Notes: a model not told the origin generated them from the sequence alone. Numbered from the stretch's first letter, positions 20,046 through 30,000 are shown. The stretch: DNA of 50,553 nt from Thermoplasmata archaeon (GCA_021826685.1 JAKAYT010000007.1:1-50553), one strand, 5' to 3'. Numbers and translations are program-made.

Positions 20046-21308
20046 CTACGGGTAGATGCCGCGGATCCGGATCGCGTCCACGACGCGCTGGATGGCGAGG
20101 AGGTAGGCTCCCGTCCGGTTGTGGACCGAGTGCGCCTTCGCCTGCTTGCGCATGTCCGCGTACGACCCGACCATCACGCGCTCGAGACGCTGGTTGACCT
20201 CGTCGAGCGTCCAGAAGAACCCTTGCAGGTCCTGGGCCCACTCGAAGTAGCTGACCGTCACCCCGCCCGCGTTCGCGAGGATGTCGGGAAGCACGGTAAC
20301 GCCCTTCTGGAACAGGATCGTATCCGCTTCGGGGAGCGTCGGGCCGTTCGCGGCCTCCGCGACGATCTTCGCCTGTACCTTGTCGGCGTTCTTGGCCGAG
20401 AGCTGGTTCTCGAGCGCCGCCGGGATGAGCACATCGCACTTCATCGTAAGGATCTCCTCGTTGGCGATGGGCTTCGAGCCGGGGAACCCGATCACCGAGC
20501 CCGTCTTCCGCTTGTGCTCATCGACCGCGTGAGGGTTCAGTCCGTCGGGGTTCGTGATCCCACCCTTCGTGTCCGAGACCGCGACGATCTTGGTCCCCTG
20601 CTCGTCGGCGAGGATCTTGGACGCGACGCTACCCGCGTTCCCGAATCCTTGGATCGCGACCGACGCGCCCTTGAGCTTGAGGCCGAGCTCTTTCGCGGCC
20701 TCACGGACCACGTAGGAGCATCCCCGCCCGGTGGCCTCCCCGCGCCCCTCGCTGCCGCCGATGCTAATCGGCTTTCCGGTGACGACGCCGGGGACGCTGT
20801 AGCCCTTCTGCATCGAGAACGTATCCATGATCCAGGCCATCGTCTGCGAGTCGGTGTAGACGTCCGGGGCCGGAATGTCGACCTCGGGCCCGATGATCGG
20901 CGCAATTTCGCTCGCGTAGCGGCGGGTCAGGCGCTCGAGCTCGCCGATGCTCATGTGCTTGGGATCGCAGATGACCCCGCCCTTGGCGCCTCCGTAGGGG
21001 ATGTTGACGACCGCGCACTTCCACGTCATCCAGGCGGCCAGCGCCCGTACCTCGTCCAGCGTGACCTGCGGATGGTAGCGGATCCCACCCTTCGTGGGTC
21101 CCCGGGCCATGTTGTACTGGACGCGGTATCCGGTGTAGACCCGGAACGATCCGTCGTCCATCCGGACCGGGAAGTTCACCGTGAGCTCGCGCTTCGGCAT
21201 CTTGAGCACTTCGCGGACTCCGCCGTTCAGGTGCAGCAGATCGGCGACGATGTCGACTTGACGCTGGGCGGTTTCGAACGGATTCACAGCCGGTGATTGG
21301 TTAGCCAT
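20046..21308 (-). CDS. gdhA: Glu/Leu/Phe/Val dehydrogenase (glutamate dehydrogenase)
   Basis: VQYNMARGPTKGGIRYHPQVTLDEVRALAAWMTWKCAVVNIPYGGAKGGV; GGAGG before ATG (MANQ). Confidence 0.95.
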   Translation of the reverse strand: MANQSPAVNPFETAQRQVDIVADLLHLNGGVREVLKMPKRELTVNFPVRMDDGSFRVYTGYRVQYNMARGPTKGGIRYHPQVTLDEVRALAAWMTWKCAVVNIPYGGAKGGVICDPKHMSIGELERLTRRYASEIAPIIGPEVDIPAPDVYTDSQTMAWIMDTFSMQKGYSVPGVVTGKPISIGGSEGRGEATGRGCSYVVREAAKELGLKLKGASVAIQGFGNAGSVASKILADEQGTKIVAVSDTKGGITNPDGLNPHAVDEHKRKTGSVIGFPGSKPIANEEILTMKCDVLIPAALENQLSAKNADKVQAKIVAEAANGPTLPEADTILFQKGVTVLPDILANAGGVTVSYFEWAQDLQGFFWTLDEVNQRLERVMVGSYADMRKQAKAHSVHNRTGAYLLAIQRVVDAIRIRGIYP

Positions 21309-21373
21309 TCTAGGTTCCTCCAAGGAACGACGCGCGACCCGGCGGGGCGTACATGAGCCTGACGAACGCCGTG

Positions 21374-22387
21374 CTAGTGCTTAGCACCGCGACGGGATCG
21401 CCGCCGTCTCTCCTCAGCCCCGGCCGCAAACGGATCCCATCCGGCACGGGGTAGTCTCACCCTTTGTCCCTCAAGCTCGAGGTACGCTCCCCGCCCGGGT
21501 TCGATCCGTCCGATCCGCGTGGCCCATCGTGCGGCGACCTTCGCGTCGGCCCGGGGGACCGCGGCGAGCAGCTCGTAATCCCCACCGTAGAACGCATCCC
21601 TTCTCCATTCCGGGTTCGTGGCATCGGGCGCTCCCAGCGTTCGGTCCCACGGGAGGCGGTCTGCTTCGAGGACCACCCGCACGTGGCTCGCGCCGGATAG
21701 GAGCCACGCCCCCTCCGCCAGCCCGTCGGAAGTATCGAGCATCGCATGGGCGACCGCGGCAAGCCCGACACCCTCGTCCAGCCGGGGACGGACCTCGAGA
21801 AGCCGCCTCAGTAGCCGATCGGTGGGATGCGCGCGGGAGCGCCACAGATCGCGGAACGCAGCGCCTCCCCGCCCTACCGTACCCGTAGTGAAGAGCCAAT
21901 CTCCGGCGCGCGCAGCGGTACGTGGCGCGAGGTGGCGCCGATCGCCCCAGGAAAGGACGGTGCTGACGACCGCGCGCCGATCCGAGGACTTCGTATCGCC
22001 CCCGACGAGGCGCGCCCCAACCGCGCGGGCCGCCGCCTCTGCCCCTCGGGCGACCTCCTCGGGCCATCGGTGCGGAGTCTCGGGCGGGATCAGCAATGCG
22101 AGCAGGACGGCGGCCGGTCGACTTCCCTTCGCGGCCGCGTCGGAGAGGCTGACCTGAACCGCGGCTCGGCCCACATCGCGCGGAGGACTCCCGCGAAGGA
22201 AGTGCGTCCCTTCCACCAAAGAATCGACCTTGAGGACCGCCACCCGTCCAGGGGGCGGGACGATGGCGGCCGCGTCATCGCCGATCGGGAGCAGCCCCTC
22301 TCGACCCGCGATCAGGTGACGCGCGAGCCAGCGGTGGAAGCCCCGCTCGGAGAACGGGCGGTGGCGTTCCGTAGCCGTCCTCCTCAC
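21374..22387 (-). CDS. thiL: Thiamine-monophosphate kinase
   Basis: IGDDAAAIVPPPGRVAVLKVDSLVEGTHFL, AVQVSLSDAAAKGSRPAAVLLAL, LVGGDTKSSDR, LDTSDGLAEGAWLLS; GTG start assumed. Confidence 0.9.
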   Translation of the reverse strand: MRRTATERHRPFSERGFHRWLARHLIAGREGLLPIGDDAAAIVPPPGRVAVLKVDSLVEGTHFLRGSPPRDVGRAAVQVSLSDAAAKGSRPAAVLLALLIPPETPHRWPEEVARGAEAAARAVGARLVGGDTKSSDRRAVVSTVLSWGDRRHLAPRTAARAGDWLFTTGTVGRGGAAFRDLWRSRAHPTDRLLRRLLEVRPRLDEGVGLAAVAHAMLDTSDGLAEGAWLLSGASHVRVVLEADRLPWDRTLGAPDATNPEWRRDAFYGGDYELLAAVPRADAKVAARWATRIGRIEPGRGAYLELEGQRVRLPRAGWDPFAAGAEERRRRSRRGAKH

Positions 22388-22406
22388 GGACCTTGGTACC
22401 GGGGCC

Positions 22407-23594
22407 TTAGCGATAGGGAACGAAGTCGCGGCCCAGGAGCTCTCTTCCCAGGATGATCCGCATGATGTTGAGCCCGCCTTCGGCACCGACCAAGTAGCTC
22501 ATGATTCCACGGAGCCCGAGCTCGAGACCCACCTCCTTGGTGTAACCGGCAGCGCCGTGCCACATCATCACCCGCTTGACGCACTCGAAGGCGATCTGTG
22601 GAGCGGCGAGCTTCACGCTCGCGACCGCCTTATCGACCTCCGAGCGGTGCGACGCGTCCCCGCGGAGCGTGTAGCGGTCCAGCAACCACGCGGCGCGACG
22701 GCACTGCCACTTCACGGCCTCCACCTGGGTGTACAGGTCCACGAGCTCGAACTGGGGTCCCTCGAACTTCCCGAGCCGCGCGCCGAAGACTTCGCGCTGC
22801 TGGAGATAGGCCGTCCCAATCTCGAGGGCGCGTTCGGCGGCCCCGACGCACGCGGCGCTCACGAACGTGCGCGCGACGCTGAACCCTTCCATTGCGTAGT
22901 CGAACCCCCGGCCCTCGCTCCCGATCAGGAAGCGCTCCGGGACCCGAACGTCGTCGTAGGTGAGGCCTCCCGTGGAGATCCCCATCCGCCCCATGTTGTC
23001 GAACTTCTGCGTGGAGAGGCGGTCGGACCGAGTGGGAACGTAGAGGAAATTGAATCCGTTCGTCGCGCGGGTCAGGGTCAGGTGGCCCCCACCGAGCCGC
23101 TTCGCCTCCTCGACGCCGGAGACGAACGCCTTCTCCCCGCGAACGACGAACTCGCCCGCGTCGCGACGGGACTGCGTGCGCATGTGGGCGAGATCGCTTC
23201 CTCCCGTCGGCTCCGTGGAGGCGATCCCGAGGAACGCCTTCCCCGCGCATACGGGCGGGAGGATCTCCGCCTTCGCCGTTTCGGTGCCGTGACGGTCGAG
23301 GACGTAGCCCCATCCCGCCTCGAGCAGGAAGAACACGGCCGTCGCCATCGAGAAATCCCCGCGGCCGATCTCTTCGGCGGCGAGCTCCGTCAGGCTCGCG
23401 CTCGCGCCCATGCCTCCGTACTCGGTCGACACCGGCATCGCGAGCAGCCCGAGGTGCGCCATTCCGCCGAGGACGTCGTCCGGGATCCTCCCGGTCGTGT
23501 CGATCTCCCGTTCTCGGGCGCGTAGGACGCGATCCCCGAACTGTCGGACCGCGGTCTGGAACGCCTGCTCCTCGTCGCTGAGTTCGAAGTCCAT
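22407..23594 (-). CDS. Acyl-CoA dehydrogenase
   Basis: MDFELSDEEQAFQTAVRQFGDRVL, GIASTEPTGGSDLAHMRTQSRRD, GAAGYTKEVGLELGLRGIMSYLVGAEGGLNIMRIILGRELLG. Confidence 0.94.
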   Translation of the reverse strand: MDFELSDEEQAFQTAVRQFGDRVLRAREREIDTTGRIPDDVLGGMAHLGLLAMPVSTEYGGMGASASLTELAAEEIGRGDFSMATAVFFLLEAGWGYVLDRHGTETAKAEILPPVCAGKAFLGIASTEPTGGSDLAHMRTQSRRDAGEFVVRGEKAFVSGVEEAKRLGGGHLTLTRATNGFNFLYVPTRSDRLSTQKFDNMGRMGISTGGLTYDDVRVPERFLIGSEGRGFDYAMEGFSVARTFVSAACVGAAERALEIGTAYLQQREVFGARLGKFEGPQFELVDLYTQVEAVKWQCRRAAWLLDRYTLRGDASHRSEVDKAVASVKLAAPQIAFECVKRVMMWHGAAGYTKEVGLELGLRGIMSYLVGAEGGLNIMRIILGRELLGRDFVPYR

Positions 23595-23700
23595 GAACGT
23601 TCCGTCGAGGACGGTTGCTCCTTGGAAAAAGGATGCGGTGGCCGAGGGATGGGCCCCTTCGCCCGGATGCGCCCGGCAAGTCCTTTATGCCGATGGGACG

Positions 23701-24765
23701 GTGCGCGGCGACGTGCCGAAGCGGGTGCGGGTCGGGGTCAACGGCTACGGAACGATCGGGAAGCGCGTGGCCGACGCAGTCGTCAAGCAGCCCGACATGG
23801 AACTCGTCGGAGTGGCCAAGACGCGGCCGAGCTTCGAGGCAGAGCGGGCGGTCGCCAAGGGCTACCGGCTGTTCGTGACCGGTGGAGGGGATCCCGGCGC
23901 TTTCGAGAAGGTGGGCCTTCCCGTCGCGGGCACGCTGGACGCGCTGCTAGCGGAGGTCGACGTGATCGTCGACGCCTCGCCGGACAAGATAGGCCGGGAG
24001 AACGCGGCGCGGTACCGTTCCGCCGGAGTGCGCGCGGTGTTCCAAGGAGGCGAGAAGTCCGATGTCGCGGAAGCGTCGTTCAACGCGATGGCGAACTACC
24101 GCGCCGGGGAGGGAAAGCGCTCGCTTCGCGTCGTCAGCTGCAACACCACGGGCCTCGCGCGCGCGGCCGCCGTGATCGACCGGGCCTGGGGCGTAGAGCG
24201 CTGGGAGGCGACGCTCGTCCGACGGGCTGCGGACCCCTCCGAGACGAACCGGGGCCCGATCAACGGGATCCTTCCCACGTTCCAGATGCCGTCCCACCAC
24301 GGACCGGACGTTCGAACGGTGTTGGAGGACCTGCCGATCACTACGCTCGCCGTGGTCGTCCCTACGACCCTAATGCACGTCCATGTGAACCGGGTCCGCC
24401 TGCGACACCCTCCGGCCAGCGCGGCCGACATCGTGGCCCGTCTTCGAGTGACTCCCCGTTTCCGGGTCTTCCGTTCTTGGGAACGCGCGGACGGGACCCC
24501 GCAGGTCATGGAGTTCGGGCGGGACCGGGGGCTCGGGCACAATGACGTCATGGAGAACGTGCTGTGGGAGGCCGGCCTAGGTCTGGACGGCCCGGAGCTC
24601 CACTTTTTCCAAGGGGTCCACCAAGAATCCGTGGTCGTCCCGGAGAACATCGACGCGATCCGCTCGATGTTCGGCCTGGCGGCGGATGCCGAGGAATCGA
24701 TACGGATGACGGACGCGGCGCTGGGCCTCCCTCCGCCGGATACGCGACCCACAAGCATGAAATAA
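23701..24765 (+). CDS. gap: Type II (archaeal) glyceraldehyde-3-phosphate dehydrogenase
   Basis: VRVGVNGYGTIGKRVADAVVKQPDMELVGVAKTRP, VVSCNTTGLARA, LVRRAADPSETNRGPINGILP. Confidence 0.95.
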   Translation: MRGDVPKRVRVGVNGYGTIGKRVADAVVKQPDMELVGVAKTRPSFEAERAVAKGYRLFVTGGGDPGAFEKVGLPVAGTLDALLAEVDVIVDASPDKIGRENAARYRSAGVRAVFQGGEKSDVAEASFNAMANYRAGEGKRSLRVVSCNTTGLARAAAVIDRAWGVERWEATLVRRAADPSETNRGPINGILPTFQMPSHHGPDVRTVLEDLPITTLAVVVPTTLMHVHVNRVRLRHPPASAADIVARLRVTPRFRVFRSWERADGTPQVMEFGRDRGLGHNDVMENVLWEAGLGLDGPELHFFQGVHQESVVVPENIDAIRSMFGLAADAEESIRMTDAALGLPPPDTRPTSMK

Positions 24766-24789
24766 CATGCGCAAGTCGGCACGCTCTGA

Positions 24790-25419
24790 ATGTACTACTT
24801 AGACCGGCGCACCGACGTAGTTCGGGTGCCCCCCGCCCGCCTAGGCTCCGAGATCGAGGGGGTCCTGACCGAACTCGCGCAGCAGCAGTTCGAGGGGAAG
24901 CTCGTGGACGGCTCGAACCTCACCGTCCTGATACGGGACGTCAAACCCGTCGGAGAGGGGCACATCATCCACGGGGACGGCGGTGTCTATCAAGAGGTCG
25001 AGTACACGGCGTTGTTCTTCCGGCCCGAACTCCAGGAGGTCGTTGAGGGGTCCCTCGTCGAGATTCGGAAGTTCGGAGCGTTCGTTCGGTTCGGCCCGCT
25101 GGACGGCCTGCTCCACGTCTCTCAGATCATGGACGACCGGGTGAACATCGACGAGCACAACCAGCGGCTCGTCGGCGTCGAGACCAAGCGTGACCTCAAG
25201 GTCGGCTACAAAGTACGCGCCCGGATCGTGTCGCTCTCCCTTTCCGAGATCTCTCCGCGCGACAGCCGCATCGGCCTCACGATGCGCCAGCCCGGACTGG
25301 GCCGCCTCGAGTGGATCGTCGAGGCCCACAAGAAGGCCGAAGAACGCACGGGCAAGAAAGCCCCGTCCAAGAAGGGGACCCCGACCGCGCCAAAGGCGGC
25401 CGCCAAGGCTGCACAGTGA
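24790..25419 (+). CDS. rpoE1: RNA polymerase subunit E' (Rpb7)
   Basis: MYYLDRRTDVVRVPPARLGSEIEGVLTELAQQQFEGKLV, GDGGVYQEVEYTALFFRPELQEVVEG S1 domain. Confidence 0.95.
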   Translation: MYYLDRRTDVVRVPPARLGSEIEGVLTELAQQQFEGKLVDGSNLTVLIRDVKPVGEGHIIHGDGGVYQEVEYTALFFRPELQEVVEGSLVEIRKFGAFVRFGPLDGLLHVSQIMDDRVNIDEHNQRLVGVETKRDLKVGYKVRARIVSLSLSEISPRDSRIGLTMRQPGLGRLEWIVEAHKKAEERTGKKAPSKKGTPTAPKAAAKAAQ

Positions 25420-25432
25420 AGGTACCACTACT

Positions 25433-25621
25433 ATGATGAACCTACGAGCCTGCAAGACCTGCCACTCGATCACCGATCAAGCGACGAAGTGCCCCCGCTG
25501 CGGAGGCGAGGTCTCCCGCGAGTGGCAAGGGTACCTGGTCGTCATCGACCCGGAAAAGTCGGAGATCGCCCGTAAGATGGGGATCCATGCCGCGGGACGC
25601 TACGCGCTCCGCGTCAAGTGA
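25433..25621 (+). CDS. spt4: Spt4/RpoE'' transcription elongation factor
   Basis: ACKTCHSITDQATKCPRCGGEVSREWQGYLVVIDPEKSEIARKMGIHAAGRYALRV. Confidence 0.94.
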   Translation: MMNLRACKTCHSITDQATKCPRCGGEVSREWQGYLVVIDPEKSEIARKMGIHAAGRYALRVK

Positions 25622-26144
25622 GACGAACGCCTGGTCCGTTCCTGCGGAACTGCGGGACCAGCTCGCGCAACGCTACGGCCCGGTCCTAAGCGGAACGGAG
25701 GCGGAGTACGCGGTCCGAGGGCTGGGCGAGTTCGCGACCTGCGGGGACCGGGTCACGGCGGACGCGATCCGGTGGGGCCACCCCCCCCGGCTCGGGATCG
25801 TCGATTACGTAACGCTCCGTCACGAGCCGATCGACCGGAGGGTCTTCCGGCCCCTGGCCGATCGGCGCGAGGTTCGCGTAGTGAACCCGGCCGGGACCCT
25901 GACCGACCGACTCTACCACGCCGTCAAGGAGACGTGGGACGCGGGTGGAGGGTTGATCGAGGTCGTAGGGGAAGAGGACCTGGGCTCGCTCGCGCTCGTC
26001 GCGCAGCTCCCGCTCGGGACCACCGTTATATACGGTATCCCAAGTGAGGGGGCCTCTTTCGTGAAGGTTGATCGGGCGGCGAAGGATCGCGTGCAACAGC
26101 TATTGGCTCGAATGGAACGGAGGCGGATCGATCTTGGAGATTAG
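25587..26144 (+). CDS. GTP-dependent dephospho-CoA kinase family (DUF359)
   Basis: LGIVDYVTLRHEPIDR, VVNPAGTLTDRL, IEVVGEEDLGSLALVAQLPLGTTVIYGIPSEGASFVKV. Confidence 0.92.
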   Translation: MPRDATRSASSETNAWSVPAELRDQLAQRYGPVLSGTEAEYAVRGLGEFATCGDRVTADAIRWGHPPRLGIVDYVTLRHEPIDRRVFRPLADRREVRVVNPAGTLTDRLYHAVKETWDAGGGLIEVVGEEDLGSLALVAQLPLGTTVIYGIPSEGASFVKVDRAAKDRVQQLLARMERRRIDLGD

Positions 26145-26571
26145 CATCGTAGAGCAGCATCCGAACCCGCTGCTAAAGCGCACCGAGTACCGGTTCGAGA
26201 TCCATCATTCGGCCGCCGCCACTCCGAGCCGCGACGCGGTCCGCGCCGAGCTCGCGAAGAGCGTCCAAGCGCCGAAGGAGCGCATCGTGATCGAGAGGAT
26301 GCACTCGCGATTCGGGACCTCCCGGACGCTCGGCGAGGCCGCGGTCTATCAGACGGTCGATGATGCGAAGACGATCGTACGCGAGCACATCCTCCTCCGC
26401 AACAAGGTGATCGAGAAGGCGACGACGGCGGCCGCGACCCCGGCGGGGGCCCCCGCTGAGGCGCCTGCGAAGGAAGCGCCCAAGGCCGTAGCGCCCCAGG
26501 GGGACGCCGCACCGCCGGCGGTCGCCAAGCCGGAAGCCCCCAAGCAAGGTGGGCCTAAGAAGGAGGCCTAA
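26134..26571 (+). CDS. rps24e: 30S ribosomal protein S24e
   Basis: ISIVEQHPNPLLKRTEYRFEIHH...PSRDAVRAELAK...VIERMHSRFGTSRTLGEAAVYQTVDDAKTIVREHILLRN; TTG start, overlaps previous stop; Ala/Pro-rich tail. Confidence 0.93.
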   Translation: MEISIVEQHPNPLLKRTEYRFEIHHSAAATPSRDAVRAELAKSVQAPKERIVIERMHSRFGTSRTLGEAAVYQTVDDAKTIVREHILLRNKVIEKATTAAATPAGAPAEAPAKEAPKAVAPQGDAAPPAVAKPEAPKQGGPKKEA

Positions 26572-26577
26572 GGTCTC

Positions 26578-26784
26578 GTGGCGAAAGGACGCGTCGGCCT
26601 GTATGCAATCCAGGGCGAAACGTTCACGCGAACCCACACCCCCTGCCCGAAGTGCGGCCCGGGGATCTTCCTCGCCGAGCACAAAGACCGACGTTCGTGC
26701 GGTAAGTGCGGTTATACCGAAGCGAAGGTCGCCTCGGCCCCGGCCGCTCCCAAGGAGAAGGCCGCGAAGACGAAGACGGGCTAG
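26578..26784 (+). CDS. rps27ae: 30S ribosomal protein S27ae
   Basis: [34 protein letters not shown] start. Confidence 0.93.
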   Translation: MAKGRVGLYAIQGETFTRTHTPCPKCGPGIFLAEHKDRRSCGKCGYTEAKVASAPAAPKEKAAKTKTG

Positions 26785-27060
26785 TTAGTCGGTACGGCCA
26801 CGGCTTCGCTCCGGACAGACCCTATCCCTCTTTCGTTTGAGTAGAGCCCAAGCGCACGGCGCGAGCGGAAACGGTCGGATACGCGTCGCCGACGGGGAGC
26901 GCTTTGTAAGCGTCCGCGCGGTTCTAACCAAAGGAGTGAGACGTCCGCAGGGCCTCAAAGCGCGCGTTGAACGGGTTCCTCCCGATCCTCGTGCGATGGA
27001 GCTAGCGTAGGCGTCCACCACCGCGAGCGCTCGGCTCGTCCTGAACCGCGTCTCGGTGGT

Positions 27061-27555
27061 TCAACGCGGATCCGTGGGGGCCCCGCGGACGGTGCGCTCG
27101 AGCTTGTCGAGACAGTTCTCCCAACCCGGAACGAGTTTCTGATGGACGTCAGGGGCTCCTTTGCGGAGCTCCGCCAATCTCTCATGGACGACATTGACCT
27201 GCGTCTCTCCACTGCCCCATGGGCGGAGCCGGATCGTGACGAGCGTGTCGAAGTATTCCCCCTTCTCCGGCTCCGTACCGACGAACGCCCAATGGTAGAC
27301 GAGTTCCTGCGGCGGATCGATCCTGACAAAGCGGCCCTCGAACTTCCCCGTGCTCGCGCCGTGGCGTGAATGCCACACCTCAATGCGCCCACCGACGCGA
27401 GCGTCGACGGTGATTCGGTCGACGTCCAGGTCGTCCGGGGTCACCCACTGGCGCATCAGATCGGCATCGAGAAACGCGCGGAAGACCCGATCGGGCCGAG
27501 CGTGTAGTATCCTCTCGATTCGGACCGTAGCCTCGGGCTCGTGGGGCCCGCTCAT
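27061..27555 (-). CDS. SRPBCC/AHSA1-type (START-like) protein
   Basis: VRIERILHARPDRVFRAFLDADLMRQWVTPDD...GRFVRIDPPQELVYHW...ERLAELRKGAPDVHQKLVPGWENCLDKLE. Confidence 0.9.
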   Translation of the reverse strand: MSGPHEPEATVRIERILHARPDRVFRAFLDADLMRQWVTPDDLDVDRITVDARVGGRIEVWHSRHGASTGKFEGRFVRIDPPQELVYHWAFVGTEPEKGEYFDTLVTIRLRPWGSGETQVNVVHERLAELRKGAPDVHQKLVPGWENCLDKLERTVRGAPTDPR

Positions 27556-27881
27556 CGCTTCCTCCGCGCCTTCGGTCCCGGCTCGCGCCGGAGGGCCTCG
27601 TCCATCCGGTTCAGGCCCTCTTGCCAGAACCGTTCGTAGTAGGAAAGCCACTCGGACGCTTCCCGCAGCGATCGGCCCTGGATCGAGTAGAGGTGCTGAC
27701 GACCGACCGGGCGAAGGGCTACTACGCCCGAATCCCGGAGGATGCGTAGTTGCTTCGAAACGGAGGGCTGCGACATGTGGGTGCGGGCGACCAGGTCGTT
27801 GACGGATCGCTCGCCATCCCGAAGGGCCTCCAGAAGGTGCCTCCGTGACGGCTCGGCAAGGAGCTGAAAGACGTCGGCCAT
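27552..27881 (-). CDS. ArsR family HTH regulator
   Basis: MADVFQLLAEPSRRHLLEALRDGERSVNDLVARTHMSQPSVSKQLRILRDSGVVALRPVGRQHLYSI; ATGA overlap with downstream SRPBCC gene. Confidence 0.92.
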   Translation of the reverse strand: MADVFQLLAEPSRRHLLEALRDGERSVNDLVARTHMSQPSVSKQLRILRDSGVVALRPVGRQHLYSIQGRSLREASEWLSYYERFWQEGLNRMDEALRREPGPKARRKR

Positions 27882-27984
27882 GGTAACGCATGTCCAAAGG
27901 GATATATGTCTATTAACGTAAGCAATTCCGGGATTCGGGACCTTACGGGTGCCTCGGGTTCCGGAAACATCGAGGGGCAGGAAG

Positions 27985-28563
27985 ATGCGAAAGATCACGG
28001 CGAACGTCTACATGACGTTGGACGGCCGGGGCGCGTTCCCGAAGTATCCGGGGTCCAATCGGCGGTCTACGGGGGTGAGCGCGCTCTTCCGCCACATGTG
28101 GTACGACCGATTCGACGATGTCACAACGATCGTCATGGGTCGACGGTCCTTCCTGGGCCACCAGCGGACGTGGAGCGAAAAGGCTCGAAAGTCGGGAGAG
28201 CCGAAGTGGCTCCTCGACTACCGGCGCTACCTCGACCGCGTGGAGAAGATATGCCTCTCGCATCGCCTTCGGTCCACCGACTGGGAAAACTCAAGGATCT
28301 TGACCGGAGATCTCGCTCGGATACTGGCGAAACTGAGGCGCGAGAAAGGGGGGAACATCATTCTCGAGGGGGGCCCCGCGGTCGTTCGAGAGTGCATTCG
28401 CCGCGACCTCGCCGACGACTACTGGTTCTTCGTCATGCCCGTCGTCTATGGGATGGGCCCGCGATACTGGGGGAAGATGAACGCCCAGTGCACGCTCCGG
28501 CTCATCGAGACAAAGCCCGGAGAGGACGGGGAGACCCTGCTCCACTACGAGGCGGTCCGTTAG
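27985..28563 (+). CDS. RibD/dihydrofolate reductase family protein
   Basis: MRKITANVYMTLDGRG, TTIVMGRRSFLG, ILTGDLARILAKLRREKGGNIILEGGPAVVRECI. Confidence 0.85.
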   Translation: MRKITANVYMTLDGRGAFPKYPGSNRRSTGVSALFRHMWYDRFDDVTTIVMGRRSFLGHQRTWSEKARKSGEPKWLLDYRRYLDRVEKICLSHRLRSTDWENSRILTGDLARILAKLRREKGGNIILEGGPAVVRECIRRDLADDYWFFVMPVVYGMGPRYWGKMNAQCTLRLIETKPGEDGETLLHYEAVR

Positions 28564-28885
28564 GGGAGGTCGGGGCAACCCCACCGCCCGTAGATCCAAG
28601 CCGTAGCCAGAAGCTCGCCCCCCTCCTCTGAGGACGACGGTCCGGCCCCGTTCGATGTCGGTCGAGCCTGGCACGGGCGAGAGGTACGGATCCAACGGCT
28701 TCGCGCACTGCGGAGTCCGAACCCGGGGTTCGCTTCGCTTCGACCCAACGTCGGCTACCGACGCTCGTGCGACAAGGGTTGGCTGCTGCCCACCGAAGGC
28801 GGCGTGGGCCCCTTCGGAGGGGGGGGCCCCGGAGGCCAGCCGAGCCCCGCCGTCGGCCGCGGGGGACTAGAACCGAAGTCTTGGT

Positions 28886-29047
28886 CCGATCCCCTGTCGC
28901 GCCGCGCACCGTGTGACGATCCGAGATGCAGGAGAGTCCCGCGGTCGACCGCACGATCGCATCGTTCGGCCCCGGGAACGGCACCGGCGTGTCGACGACT
29001 CCCATCTCGCCGACCCGTTTCGTGACAAATACGTGCCTAGCTACGTT
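28886..29047 (-). pseudogene. N-terminal remnant of zinc-dependent alcohol dehydrogenase
   Basis: VTKRVGEMGVVDTPVPFPGPNDAIVRSTAGLSCISDRHTVRGATGDR resembles the GroES-like N-terminus of secondary ADHs; similarity then stops abruptly. Confidence 0.65.
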
Positions 29048-29754
29048 CCGGAACACGGCGATGCTATCCCTCCCGCGCAACGGGACTTCCGAGCGAAGAG
29101 GGCTCGGAACTGCTCCCTACCCCGCGGGAACCCGGCGCGTCGAAGTCTCTCGCGTTTTCGCTTCCTCCCGTCACGGCTCACCGTCGAAATCTCTCACTGT
29201 GCGGCTACGGTCGTCCTGCAATCGACAGGGGCACCGAGTGCGTGCTTTGGAGGCCGCGGATCCTCGGCTCGCGAACCTTACCCTCTCTTGAATCAGCCCG
29301 ACCCGCCGGTATCTGAGCCATCAGCCTAGAATCGACTATGAGAGGCGTCCTCCGAGAGTCTCAATTACATTCCGCACGCTTCGTCCGCGACTTCGTGCGA
29401 TCCGCGAGAACGGGCAGAGCCTGACCCGAAACTAGGTTGTCCGTAGAGGGGGCCGGACTCCCTCATAATGCTCCCAGTGATCAGGGTCATCGATAGCCCA
29501 GCCGTCGCTTCAGCCTTCGGCGAACCCGAGTCAAAGACTTGCGCGCCGCTGAGTGGAAGCGGGGAGGGTCTTCCGGCGTAACGGCAGCGCGAGGGTCCAT
29601 CGGAGATCCGAGAAGAGCCTCTCGGATTGGGGCCGACTCCGCGAACGGCGTGGGCCAGTTGGGGGCCGAACCTCGAAGCCTTCCCGACGCGGTAGGCAGT
29701 TCAGTTTGAGTGAGAAACGGCTCCAGCGCGTCACCACGTGCGTCGGAAGCCGCT

Positions 29755-30000
29755 CTACGACGGAGTGAGCTGACGGCGTAGGTTCTCCTGGACGACGTCC
29801 TGCAGCCGCCGAGGGCTCCGTCGGGCGGAGGCGATCAACTCCCTCGGTTCCTTGCCAATGCGCCGGCAGAGTAGCTCGAGCAGATCGAGCTGCATCCGCG
29901 CGGTAGCCAGGGAGGCGTGGTCTTTAAACCACGAGCCCACCTCGCGCGACGCCGGCAGCGATTGACGGTGCGCGATTGCGATCGAAGGAGGGGGAGCCAT
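29755..30000 (-). pseudogene. Truncated tyrosine recombinase/integrase, N-terminal SAM-like core-binding segment only
   Basis: REVGSWFKDHASLATARMQLDLLELLCRRIGKEPRELIASARRSPRRLQDVVQENLRRQL; lies 50 bp from a tRNA gene; no catalytic domain follows. Confidence 0.6.

Noticed and set aside
28560-28880. GC-rich hairpin-prone segment considered as SRP (7S) RNA or RNase P RNA
   Set aside because: No recognisable SRP helix 8 core (GGAAGGGAGCAG-type) or RNase P conserved regions on either strand; better explained as decayed coding DNA
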